Source: an uncultured Clostridia bacterium
Lineage (GTDB): Bacteria; Bacillota_A; Clostridia; Christensenellales; Aristaeellaceae
Reading direction: 5' to 3'
DNA length: 14,046 nucleotides
NCBI GenBank assembly: GCA_946408865.1
Contig: CAMJTZ010000037.1
Location: 1-14,046, forward strand
Under the pieces are notes generated by a model that did not search any database, was not told the origin of the DNA, and saw nothing but the letters and a program-made list of their open reading frames with translations. Shown one piece after another: positions 7,574 through 14,046 of the stretch (position 1 is the first letter of the stretch; each line of letters opens with the position of its first letter). The position numbers were made by a program, and so were the translations under genes.

Positions 7574-9661
7574 ATGAAAAAAGTTTCCAGGATTCTTTCT
7601 CTGGTGCTGGCAGCTGTTCTGGCTCTGTCCGTGATGAGCTTTGCCGGTGCCGAGAGCGCGCTCCCCTATGCAGAAGGCACTGTCCTTCGGATGGCTACCG
7701 GTTACAACAACGCGAAAACCGGTCTGCTGTTTGACGCCGAAGTGGCCGGTGACGGTATCACCCTGGCGGACGGCAAAACCTATCATGCCGGCGACCTGAA
7801 ACCCACCTGGGTTGCGGTTCAGGACACCCTGAAGGTGAAGTTTGAAAGCCTCTACCAGGGCAACAGCGCCACCAAGGAATTCGACTACTGGAAAGAGCAG
7901 CTGGACAAAGTGGATGTCGTGTCCGGCAGCGCGGCTCAGCTGAGCGAAAACGGCGAAGCCGGCAAGCTTGTCAACATTGCCGAATACCTGGACAAAATGC
8001 CCAACTTCAAGAAGTATCTGGACGAGAACCCCATTGTCCGCCTGTCCATCACCGGCAACACGGACACCGGCGCGATTTACTTCAGCCCCTATTTTGACGG
8101 CGTGAACGATATCGAACGGATGCCCCTGATGCGGATTGACTGGGTGCAGAAGCTGCTGGACGGCGAAGGCGAATTCACGGCTGATTCTGTCAAGGTTCTG
8201 ACCAAGCAGGCGTATTCCCCCTACATGCCCACCAGCGGGAAGATCGAAATCGAGACTCCCAACGAAGACGGCACCGCGACCGTAATTGTTACCAAGGATT
8301 ATGACGCCTACGGAAACATCATCGAAAAGATGAACGCGGAAATGGACAACACGCTGTCCGGAGACAAGGCTGTCAACATGCTGCGCGAGTATATTGACAA
8401 GACCTACAACGGATATTACGGCACCACCCGCAGCAACCTGTTCATCGGACAGAACGCCTGCTGGGACGTGGACGAAATGGTTGCCCTGCTCCGCTGCGTA
8501 GTCGCCAACCCCCAGACGCTGAACGGCACGGATGAAATCCAGGGCCTGTTCACCCGCGAAGACGCCAATAACCAGCGCCGGGTGGATATGTTCCGGTTCG
8601 CCGGCATGCTGTTCGGCGTGCGCGGCCTGGAATCCCGCCAGGATTACCTGTATGTGGAAAAGGACAATACCCTGCGCGATGCCCGCCAGGAAGTGGCCAC
8701 CTACATCGCCCTGAACAAAATGCATGCCCTGGTTGAGGAAGGCCTGATTTCCCAGGCGTTTGTCAACGGCGAAGACGTGAAGACCCAGAACTATCTGGAA
8801 AATAATCTGGGATTCATGCACTACGACTACAACCAGACCCAGACCCTGTACAACGAGACCGTTCTGAAGGGCAAGGGACTGTATGAAGCGGTCATGGTTC
8901 CCGTTGCTCACTGGGAAGACGGCACCGAAGGCGGCAAGTACATGCGGTTCACCGAATCCTGGCGCTCTGTGAAAACGGACGGCTGGGGCATTTCCATTGC
9001 CGGTGTTGCCGGAGATGAAAACAAGCTGAACGCTGCTTTGGCCCTGATCGACTATGCTTACTCTCCCGAAGGCGTGATCCGGATGAGCTACGGTCCGGAC
9101 GAGTTCATCAAGAAGAACGATGACGGTTCCTATGTGACCTTCGTCTTCAACGGCGCTGAAATGCCCGTGATTGCGGATGCGACCCATGACGAACTGTGGT
9201 CCCTGGGCAAGGGGAACTACACCAACTACGCCCGTCAGTTCCTCGGATCCACCCTGAGCTTCATGAAGAGCCAGGCCTTCGAATTCCAGTGCACCTGCGA
9301 CGCCGGCAAGGAAGGCGCGGGCAAGATCTCCAAGGCGATCGCCCTGGGCACCATCAAGCATCCGGAACTGGCGCTGGCCGAGAATCCCTGGTATACTTCC
9401 GTGCCCACCGTCCTGCCCACCACCAAGTCTGAAAATGACGAGCTGGGCGGCTATACGGATCTGACTTCCAAGTTCCAGTCCGGCAAAGACCAGGAGAACA
9501 TTCTGGTGGATATCATTGCCCGCGGCTTCACGGCTGAAGGCATGGGCAGCGCTGAAGAATCTGCTTCCTTCGTTGCCAGCACTATGAAGGGCAGCCAGTA
9601 CCTGGATATCAAGGAAGGCGCCTGGGAAGCCCTGCTGGACTATGCGGCTGAACTCCAGTAA
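7574..9661 (+). CDS. Extracellular sugar-binding protein of the ABC importer (LplA-like, long)
   Basis: The 695-residue exported protein has an N-terminal signal peptide: KK at 2-3, a hydrophobic core at about 7-23, and an AGA cleavage motif at 24-26 followed by ESALPYAEG. Adjacent CUT1 permease genes identify it as the solute-binding protein. It is longer than typical LplA-type proteins, which have about 500-560 residues. It is rich in aromatic and acidic residues, as expected for oligosaccharide binders. No cysteine occurs near the signal-peptide end, so it is not an obvious lipoprotein; the only cysteines are internal. A lipobox is usual for binding proteins of Gram-positive bacteria. Codon use is the most GC-ending and uniform in the window, suggesting high expression. 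Two strong hairpins follow the stop. The substrate is inferred from the neighbours to be a pectin-derived oligosaccharide. Confidence 0.88.
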   Translation: MKKVSRILSLVLAAVLALSVMSFAGAESALPYAEGTVLRMATGYNNAKTGLLFDAEVAGDGITLADGKTYHAGDLKPTWVAVQDTLKVKFESLYQGNSATKEFDYWKEQLDKVDVVSGSAAQLSENGEAGKLVNIAEYLDKMPNFKKYLDENPIVRLSITGNTDTGAIYFSPYFDGVNDIERMPLMRIDWVQKLLDGEGEFTADSVKVLTKQAYSPYMPTSGKIEIETPNEDGTATVIVTKDYDAYGNIIEKMNAEMDNTLSGDKAVNMLREYIDKTYNGYYGTTRSNLFIGQNACWDVDEMVALLRCVVANPQTLNGTDEIQGLFTREDANNQRRVDMFRFAGMLFGVRGLESRQDYLYVEKDNTLRDARQEVATYIALNKMHALVEEGLISQAFVNGEDVKTQNYLENNLGFMHYDYNQTQTLYNETVLKGKGLYEAVMVPVAHWEDGTEGGKYMRFTESWRSVKTDGWGISIAGVAGDENKLNAALALIDYAYSPEGVIRMSYGPDEFIKKNDDGSYVTFVFNGAEMPVIADATHDELWSLGKGNYTNYARQFLGSTLSFMKSQAFEFQCTCDAGKEGAGKISKAIALGTIKHPELALAENPWYTSVPTVLPTTKSENDELGGYTDLTSKFQSGKDQENILVDIIARGFTAEGMGSAEESASFVASTMKGSQYLDIKEGAWEALLDYAAELQ

Positions 9662-9706
9662 CAGTAATCCCTGACAGAAACATAAAGTAAAACAATCATC
9701 CGGCAT

Positions 9707-9765
9707 CCGGCCGCTGAGAAGCGGCCGGGCCGGCCCGTCCGGGGAGCACCGGCTGCCCGGACGGG
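9707..9765 (+). promoter_or_regulatory. Two strong intercistronic hairpins after the binding-protein gene
   Basis: The 138-nt gap to the next probable start (9800) holds two perfect stems. The first is CCGGCCGC (9707-9714), loop TGAGAA, GCGGCCGG (9721-9728). The second is CCCGTCCGGG (9734-9743), a 12-nt loop that can pair internally (AGC/GCT), and CCCGGACGGG (9756-9765). No run of T follows either, so full intrinsic termination is unlikely. Known roles of such structures after binding-protein genes are 3'-end protection of the upstream mRNA and partial attenuation of downstream genes. The rest of the gap holds nothing recognisable and no good promoter. Confidence 0.7.
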
Positions 9766-9799
9766 TATCTCCTGAAAGCAGTAAAGGATGTGGTCGGTT

Positions 9800-10390
9800 A
9801 TGTACAAAAAACAGGTCAAGCTGCAGAAGCTTCTCTGCCTGGCGCTGCTTATTATCAGTGCGCTGATTTTTATCTATTCGCTGGGGATTATGACCGACCT
9901 GTATGACGCGCTGTACAGCACGATCCGCAGCGCGAAGAACCTGGACAGATCCACGGTAACCGGATCCAGGGTTTATTATGACATGCAGGATTTCAACAAG
10001 CTCTTCCTGAAACTGTCCATCGGCATGATCCTCCTGTGCGTCGTGCTGTTCATTACGAACACCCATAACAGGAGAAAGTATTATATCGGTAACTACTGCG
10101 CCATCGGACTGGTAACAGCCGGCGCAGCCGGGATGAGCGTATGGGCACACGGGCAGATTGAAATCTATAAAGCCCAGTTCCTCGGCATCAATTTCGAAGA
10201 ACTGGCGGCGCACGCAGAAAAGCGTCAGACGCTTTACACGGAATCCACCTTCTGGTTTGATGTACACTACGTGCTTTTCGGGCTGCTGCTGATCGGCGTC
10301 ATCGCGCTGATCGCATGCACCATCTGGAAGTGTAAACTCATGAAAGAAGAACGGACGCTGATTGCCAGCGGAAAGGGGGCTGCCGCATGA
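9800..10390 (+). CDS. Uncharacterised four-TM membrane protein A of the ATPase-flanking set
   Basis: I do not recognise a family. From the ATG at 9800 the product has 196 residues with four hydrophobic segments (about 11-31, 67-86, 96-116, 153-175). Predicted topology is both ends in the cytoplasm, a 35-residue polar loop outside between TM1 and TM2, a basic cytoplasmic turn THNRRK between TM2 and TM3, and a second outside loop of about 35 residues. An in-frame ATG at 9788 exists but touches the AAGG site with no spacer, so the start at 9800, with AAAGGA about 11 nt upstream, is preferred. No EAA loop, so it is not a standard ABC permease. The stop overlaps the next start (ATGA). It is one of four small membrane-protein genes around the ATPase gene, which suggests an accessory role in the importer. 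Confidence 0.75.
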   Translation: MYKKQVKLQKLLCLALLIISALIFIYSLGIMTDLYDALYSTIRSAKNLDRSTVTGSRVYYDMQDFNKLFLKLSIGMILLCVVLFITNTHNRRKYYIGNYCAIGLVTAGAAGMSVWAHGQIEIYKAQFLGINFEELAAHAEKRQTLYTESTFWFDVHYVLFGLLLIGVIALIACTIWKCKLMKEERTLIASGKGAAA

Positions 10391-10884
10391 CACAGGCCAT
10401 GAATGACCGCGAACTGAAGCTGGACCGGATGCGGTATGTCAAGAATACATCTTCTTCCAGGCTCTGTTATCTGGCGATCCTGCTGAATGTTCTGTATTTC
10501 ATTTCAATCTATAAATCCGACGTCGGTTCCTGGTATTATCAGATTCTGGTCGGGGGCAGCATTGTTTACAATCTGCTGTTTATGCTGATTACCTTCCTCG
10601 CCTCGGAAGGCGTGAAGAACTATCAGAAGAACTTTTCCTGGCCGCTGTTTATTCTGGGAGCGCTTCAGATCGCCCGGATCTTTATCCTGCCTGCACAGGC
10701 TCATCATGCGACTGTGAAGGTCGGATCGGCGGAAACGCTTGTTATGCAGGACGCGCAGTATATCCGCTGCATCATCTACCTGGCCGGCAGTGCCGCAAGC
10801 CTGATCCTGGCGGGCTGGATCAATCTGCAGAAGTCCACCGCGCTGGCGCGCCATATCGGAACGATCGGGAAGGAGGCTGCGTAA
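10387..10884 (+). CDS. Uncharacterised four-TM membrane protein B of the ATPase-flanking set
   Basis: The 165-residue protein has four predicted membrane segments at about 26-42, 52-73, 84-102 and 126-145 and a charged 20-residue cytoplasmic N-terminus (NDRELKLDRMRYVKN). The TM3-TM4 loop (AQAHHATVKVGSAETLVMQD) should face outside and contains a histidine pair. No family is recognised, and no enzymatic or transport motif is seen. It overlaps the preceding gene by 4 nt and shares one base with the start of the ATPase gene (TAATG), so all three are probably translationally coupled. A structural or regulatory role beside the ATPase is an inference from position only. Confidence 0.75.
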   Translation: MTQAMNDRELKLDRMRYVKNTSSSRLCYLAILLNVLYFISIYKSDVGSWYYQILVGGSIVYNLLFMLITFLASEGVKNYQKNFSWPLFILGALQIARIFILPAQAHHATVKVGSAETLVMQDAQYIRCIIYLAGSAASLILAGWINLQKSTALARHIGTIGKEAA

Positions 10885-11960
10885 TGGCCGAGTTAAAACT
10901 GCAGCACCTGGATAAGATCTATGACAATAAGGTGCAGGCTGTCTTTGACTTCAACATGGATGTGGAAGACGGCGAGCTGATCGTTCTGGTGGGCCCGTCC
11001 GGATGCGGAAAGAGCACCACCCTGCGAATGGTGGCCGGTCTGGAGGATATTTCCGCCGGACACCTGCTGCTGGACGGAAAAGATATTACCAAGACCCCGG
11101 CCAAGGACCGGGATATGGCCATGGTTTTCCAGAATTATGCCCTGTACGGCCATATGACGATTTATGAAAACATGGCGTTCTCCCTGACACTGCGGAAGGA
11201 AGATCCCAATGTAATCCATAAAAAGGTGCTGGCAGCGGCGGAGATTCTCGGCCTGACCAGCCAGCTGAACAAGAAACCGGCGCAGCTTTCCGGCGGCCAG
11301 CGGCAGCGTGTTGCGATGGGACGGTCCATCGTCCGGAACCCGAAAGTGTTTTTGTTTGACGAACCGCTGTCGAACCTGGACGCGAAGCTGCGCGGCGCGA
11401 CCCGGCGTGAAATTCTGCTGCTGCATAAGCGGCTGAAAGCCACCATGCTGTACGTTACCCATGACCAGACGGAAGCGCTGACTCTGGCAGACCGGATCGT
11501 CTGCATGTCCATGGGACATGTGCAGCAGATCGGCACGCCGCTGGAACTGTATGACAAACCGGCCAATGTGTTTGTTGCCGGGTTCATCGGACTGCCGCCC
11601 ATGAATTTCTATCAGGGCATGGGATTTGAGGACGGAAAGCTGAAAGGCAACGGATTTGAAGTGGAACTGTCCGGTGAGGAGAAGGATACTCTGAAGGATT
11701 ATTACGGCAGGGAGATCATCCTTGGCGTGCGTCCGGAGGATATTACCGCCGGCGGAAATCTGCCGGTCCGGGTCACCAACAATGAGAACCTGGGAATGAA
11801 CACCCTGGTGCACGGCTTCGTCGGAGACAACAGCCATATCGTGGCCAAGCTCCGGGGATGGGAAGAGTACCATAAGGGTGATTCGGTGGGGATGGCCTTC
11901 GGACGGAAACATTTCTTTGACAAGGATACCACGAACGCGATTCGGAAGGAGGGGAACTGA
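10884..11960 (+). CDS. ugpC: Sugar ABC transporter ATP-binding protein, MsmK/UgpC/MalK family
   Basis: The 358-residue ATPase powers CUT1 sugar importers. The nucleotide-binding domain has Walker A GPSGCGKST (37-45), Q-loop Q83 in VFQNYALYGHMT, signature LSGGQRQR (135-142), Walker B VFLFDE (155-160), D-loop SNLD (163-166) and H-loop H193. From about 240 to the end a MalK-type TOBE/regulatory domain follows, with the conserved ILGVRPEDI. The YALYPHMT block common in this family reads YALYGHMT here. Family members often serve several importers from a separate locus, whereas this one lies inside the importer operon, so it may be dedicated. The symbol reflects the family name only; glycerol-3-phosphate transport is not implied. 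A strong AAGGAGG Shine-Dalgarno precedes the start. Confidence 0.95.
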   Translation: MAELKLQHLDKIYDNKVQAVFDFNMDVEDGELIVLVGPSGCGKSTTLRMVAGLEDISAGHLLLDGKDITKTPAKDRDMAMVFQNYALYGHMTIYENMAFSLTLRKEDPNVIHKKVLAAAEILGLTSQLNKKPAQLSGGQRQRVAMGRSIVRNPKVFLFDEPLSNLDAKLRGATRREILLLHKRLKATMLYVTHDQTEALTLADRIVCMSMGHVQQIGTPLELYDKPANVFVAGFIGLPPMNFYQGMGFEDGKLKGNGFEVELSGEEKDTLKDYYGREIILGVRPEDITAGGNLPVRVTNNENLGMNTLVHGFVGDNSHIVAKLRGWEEYHKGDSVGMAFGRKHFFDKDTTNAIRKEGN

Positions 11961-11962
11961 CC

Positions 11963-12526
11963 ATGGCACAAGCTCCTTCTAAAAAACCGGAGTTCTTTCG
12001 CAAATGGATGGTGGCGCTGAAACGGAAACCCCAGATGATTGCGCTGGTCGTGCTGGCTGCGGCTTTTGTCTACTACAGCCTGAACCTGACCCAGATTTCC
12101 AATACCACCGCCAAGATTTACGGAAGCGGAATGGGACTTGCGGAGTTCGTCACAATGCTGCTGAGCATTCTGAGCCTGACCTGCTTCCTGAACGCTTTCC
12201 CCCACCGGAAGAAGACGAATATCCCCATGCTGGTGCTGCTTTTTGTGATGCTGGCGATTGTCTTCTATTGTGACATTTTCTACGGAAACCGTATTACGGA
12301 AGCGATCACCCGGGCGGATAATCCTATCAGCGCAGACGGGGCTAACATCTTTATTACGAATGCCCGGAACATGCTGAAAGTGCATCAGATCCTGCTGATT
12401 ATCGGCGCGGCTCTCACTGCCCTGCTGCCGGTTTACAAGCCGCTGATCAAACGCATCAACACCAGCGTTGCCGTGGAAGGCAACGAGGAAATGAAAACCA
12501 TCGATATCAGCGGTGAGGATGCCTGA
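11963..12526 (+). CDS. Uncharacterised four-TM membrane protein C of the ATPase-flanking set
   Basis: The 187-residue protein has four predicted membrane segments (about 25-42, 58-78, 87-106, 138-158). It has a basic N-terminus (KKPEFFRKWMVALKRKPQ), a basic TM2-TM3 turn PHRKK and a mostly polar outside loop of about 30 residues between TM3 and TM4. The acidic tail (EGNEEMKTIDISGEDA) should be cytoplasmic. The layout parallels protein A upstream of the ATPase gene, although clear sequence identity is not evident by eye. No known family or ABC permease motif was found. It begins 2 nt after the ATPase stop with a strong AAGGAGGGG Shine-Dalgarno. It probably works with the ATPase or permeases; the function is unknown. 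Confidence 0.75.
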   Translation: MAQAPSKKPEFFRKWMVALKRKPQMIALVVLAAAFVYYSLNLTQISNTTAKIYGSGMGLAEFVTMLLSILSLTCFLNAFPHRKKTNIPMLVLLFVMLAIVFYCDIFYGNRITEAITRADNPISADGANIFITNARNMLKVHQILLIIGAALTALLPVYKPLIKRINTSVAVEGNEEMKTIDISGEDA

Positions 12527-12529
12527 TCC

Positions 12530-13162
12530 ATGGGCAGAAAAAAAGGGAAGACTGCAGCGGATAAACAGCGCACCACCGCGGAATACTATAAGCTGAACAC
12601 AAAAGCGGTAGACGATCTGGTGACCGCGGATGTCTCCAACAGTCCGAAGGTCAGCGAAGCGGAGCTGAGGAAATACCGTTCCGGTCCGCGGATTCATCTG
12701 AAAGACTGGGTGAAGGCCGTCCTGATCAAATGGTGGTTCGCCGGCGCCGTATGCTTCTTCTTCTACTGGGGACTGGGCATGATGGTCCAGAACCAGGAAA
12801 ATCAGCTGCTGATTCTGGGACTGGCACTGGGGTTTGTAACGGATCTTCTGGTGAACAATATTTTCCGGTACTATGAGAAAACCCCCGGAGCCAACAGCCG
12901 GTGGATGATGTTCGGGAAGAAAAAATTTGTCAGTCTGCCCCTGAATGTACTGTACGGATTTCTGCTTCTTGCGCTGGTCGTAATGACGTATAACACGATC
13001 AACAGCATTGTCGCGGCCAGCACGGGGGAAACGGACAAGGTAGCCCTGGGGGTGGAACCCCTTCTGTTCGGCCTGTTTACGGTCGGCTGGGATCTCCTGC
13101 TGCTGGGGGCGAAGCGACTGATCCGCCGGATGGTGGATGACGCCAAAAGACAAGCGAGGTAA
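12530..13162 (+). CDS. Uncharacterised four-TM membrane protein D of the ATPase-flanking set
   Basis: The 210-residue protein starts with a long hydrophilic, lysine-rich cytoplasmic region of about 60 residues (MGRKKGKTAADKQR onward). Four membrane segments follow, at about 65-86, 92-113, 134-155 and 174-195, and a basic tail (KRLIRRMVDDAKRQAR). The TM2-TM3 connection is a 20-residue basic cytoplasmic loop ending FGKKK. No family is recognised. The positive N-terminus could contact the ATPase, nucleic acid or lipid head groups, but nothing specific is visible. It starts 3 nt after the stop of protein C, with GAGGA about 10 nt upstream, and is followed after 3 nt by the GH105 gene. Confidence 0.75.
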   Translation: MGRKKGKTAADKQRTTAEYYKLNTKAVDDLVTADVSNSPKVSEAELRKYRSGPRIHLKDWVKAVLIKWWFAGAVCFFFYWGLGMMVQNQENQLLILGLALGFVTDLLVNNIFRYYEKTPGANSRWMMFGKKKFVSLPLNVLYGFLLLALVVMTYNTINSIVAASTGETDKVALGVEPLLFGLFTVGWDLLLLGAKRLIRRMVDDAKRQAR

Positions 13163-13165
13163 GCC

Positions 13166-14046
13166 ATGCAGGACAGAATTGAGAATTACATCCTTGAACT
13201 GATCCGGCGCAGCACCCCCAGACGCACCGCGTGGAACCTGGAGAAAATCCGGGAGAACCAGGATGTCAGCTGGAACTATATTGACGGATGCATGCTGACG
13301 GCGCTGCTGGCCATGACGGAGATCACCGGGGACGACCGGTATGCCGCCTTTGTGGAGGAAGTGGCGGACAGCTTTGTCCGGGAAGACGGGACGATTGATA
13401 CCTTTCACCCGGAGAAACGGGCGCTGGATGATTACAACGAGGGCCGTATCCTGTTTTCCATGGCTGAAAGGACGAAAAACGACAAGTACAGGAAAGCTGC
13501 CGAATATCTTCACCGGAACCTGCAGGAACAGCCCCGCACCGAAGAAGGAAACTTTTGGCATAAAGAGATCTATCCGAACCAGGTGTGGCTGGACGGTACC
13601 TATATGGCGCTTCCTTTCCTGGCTATGTATGAGAACACGCTGGGCCAGGGCGACATCTCGGACATCATGCAGCAGATACGGATTGTCCGGAAGCGGATGA
13701 AGGATCCGGTAACCGGTCTGTATTACCATGGGTATGATGCAAGCCGTCAGGCGTTCTGGGCAGATCCGGAAACAGGACTGAGCAGGAATTTCTGGCTGAG
13801 ATCCATCGGATGGTTTTCGCTGGCTCTGACGGACCTGATCGAAATCATTCCCAGGGGGATGGAAGAACGGGCAGAACTGGCGGAAATCCTGCGTGAACTG
13901 ATGGAAAGCATCGCGAAATATACGGATCCGGAGACGGATATGTATATGCAGGTCGTGGATCAGGGAAAGCGGGAAGGCAATTATCCGGAAACAAGCGGAA
14001 CCGCCATGATCGCCTGCGCCATGCTGAAAGGTTTCCGGCTGGGCGT
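13166..14046 (+). CDS. Unsaturated glycuronyl hydrolase, GH105 family (3' end missing)
   Basis: The frame is open for 293 codons from the ATG at 13166 to the window edge. About 80 residues should be missing compared with B. subtilis YteR (373 residues). Residues match the GH105/GH88 (alpha/alpha)6-barrel layout: ALDDYNEGR with D88, WHKEIYPNQVWLDGTYMALPF with H132 and D143, YYHGYD with H188, and FWLRSIGW at 209-216. YteR uses D143 as catalytic acid and D88 near it, and the positions coincide. The enzyme removes 4,5-unsaturated galacturonate from the non-reducing end of lyase-generated oligosaccharides, chiefly rhamnogalacturonan disaccharides in YteR/YesR. The product feeds KduI. No signal peptide, so it acts in the cytoplasm after import. 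The start lies 3 nt after the preceding stop, and GAGG overlaps the end of that gene. Confidence 0.92.
   Translation, partial: MQDRIENYILELIRRSTPRRTAWNLEKIRENQDVSWNYIDGCMLTALLAMTEITGDDRYAAFVEEVADSFVREDGTIDTFHPEKRALDDYNEGRILFSMAERTKNDKYRKAAEYLHRNLQEQPRTEEGNFWHKEIYPNQVWLDGTYMALPFLAMYENTLGQGDISDIMQQIRIVRKRMKDPVTGLYYHGYDASRQAFWADPETGLSRNFWLRSIGWFSLALTDLIEIIPRGMEERAELAEILRELMESIAKYTDPETDMYMQVVDQGKREGNYPETSGTAMIACAMLKGFRLG

Noticed and set aside
9788..9799. Alternative ATG start of membrane protein A
   Set aside because: The purine-rich site abuts this ATG with no spacer. The ATG four codons later is better placed, though the choice is not certain.
7550..10393. Minus-strand open frame of more than 900 codons opposite the binding protein and protein A
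   Set aside because: It spans a gene boundary, a non-coding gap with hairpins and a clear exported protein on the other strand. It has no credible ribosome site and no known domain.
9800..13162. Reading the four small membrane proteins as extra ABC permeases
   Set aside because: None contains the EAA coupling loop seen clearly in both real permeases, and at 165-210 residues with four segments they are smaller than CUT1 permeases.
11702..13729. Long minus-strand open frame opposite the ATPase 3' end, proteins C and D and the GH105 gene
   Set aside because: It crosses four plus-strand genes, two of which have firm family motifs. Its composition is that of an antisense shadow.
1..14046. tRNA genes, CRISPR arrays, insertion sequences, phage or attachment sites
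   Set aside because: No cloverleaf-like sequence, regular spaced repeats, transposase motifs or long direct repeats were seen on reading. The genes are packed and on one strand, as in an ordinary catabolic locus.

Overview
The window is a dense, entirely plus-strand pectin/uronate catabolism and sugar-uptake locus from a bacterium that looks like a Gram-positive member of the Bacillota, probably a gut or rumen Clostridia-type organism. This rests on purine-rich Shine-Dalgarno sites, an LplB/YtcP-type sugar ABC importer with an MsmK/UgpC-type ATPase, and fairly GC-rich coding sequence with GC-ending codons. The taxon is an inference; a Christensenellales/Aristaeella-like rumen bacterium would fit, but no sequence search was possible. 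No tRNA, rRNA, mobile element or CRISPR array is visible.

Region 1 (1-4865) is a catabolic gene string: the 3' end of a 2-keto-3-deoxygluconate kinase gene (kdgK), uxaC (uronate isomerase), a signal-less GH28 exo-polygalacturonase-type enzyme, kduI and kduD. UxaC takes saturated galacturonate/glucuronate. KduI and KduD take the 4,5-unsaturated uronate product. Both branches converge on 2-keto-3-deoxygluconate, which the kinase phosphorylates. The uxaA/uxaB-type enzymes and the KDPG aldolase are not in the window. A perfect 16-bp palindrome lies between uxaC and the GH28 gene.

Region 2 (4866-4977) is the only clear promoter region, with a -35/-10 pair at 17-bp spacing just upstream of the second gene string.

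Region 3 (4978-14046) is a probable single operon for uptake and first hydrolysis of oligosaccharides: an ECF-S-like small membrane protein, two CUT1-type permeases, a long extracellular solute-binding protein that lacks a lipobox cysteine, two strong intercistronic hairpins, two unknown four-TM proteins, an MsmK/UgpC-family ATPase, two more unknown four-TM proteins, and a GH105 unsaturated glycuronyl hydrolase running off the right edge. Imported pectin fragments (oligogalacturonides or rhamnogalacturonan pieces) would be trimmed in the cytoplasm by GH28 and GH105, and their monomers fed to Region 1.

The least explained part is the set of four small membrane proteins (9800-13162) that bracket the ATPase, plus the ECF-S-like protein heading the operon. 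None carries an ABC permease EAA loop. They may be an uncharacterised accessory module of this importer family.
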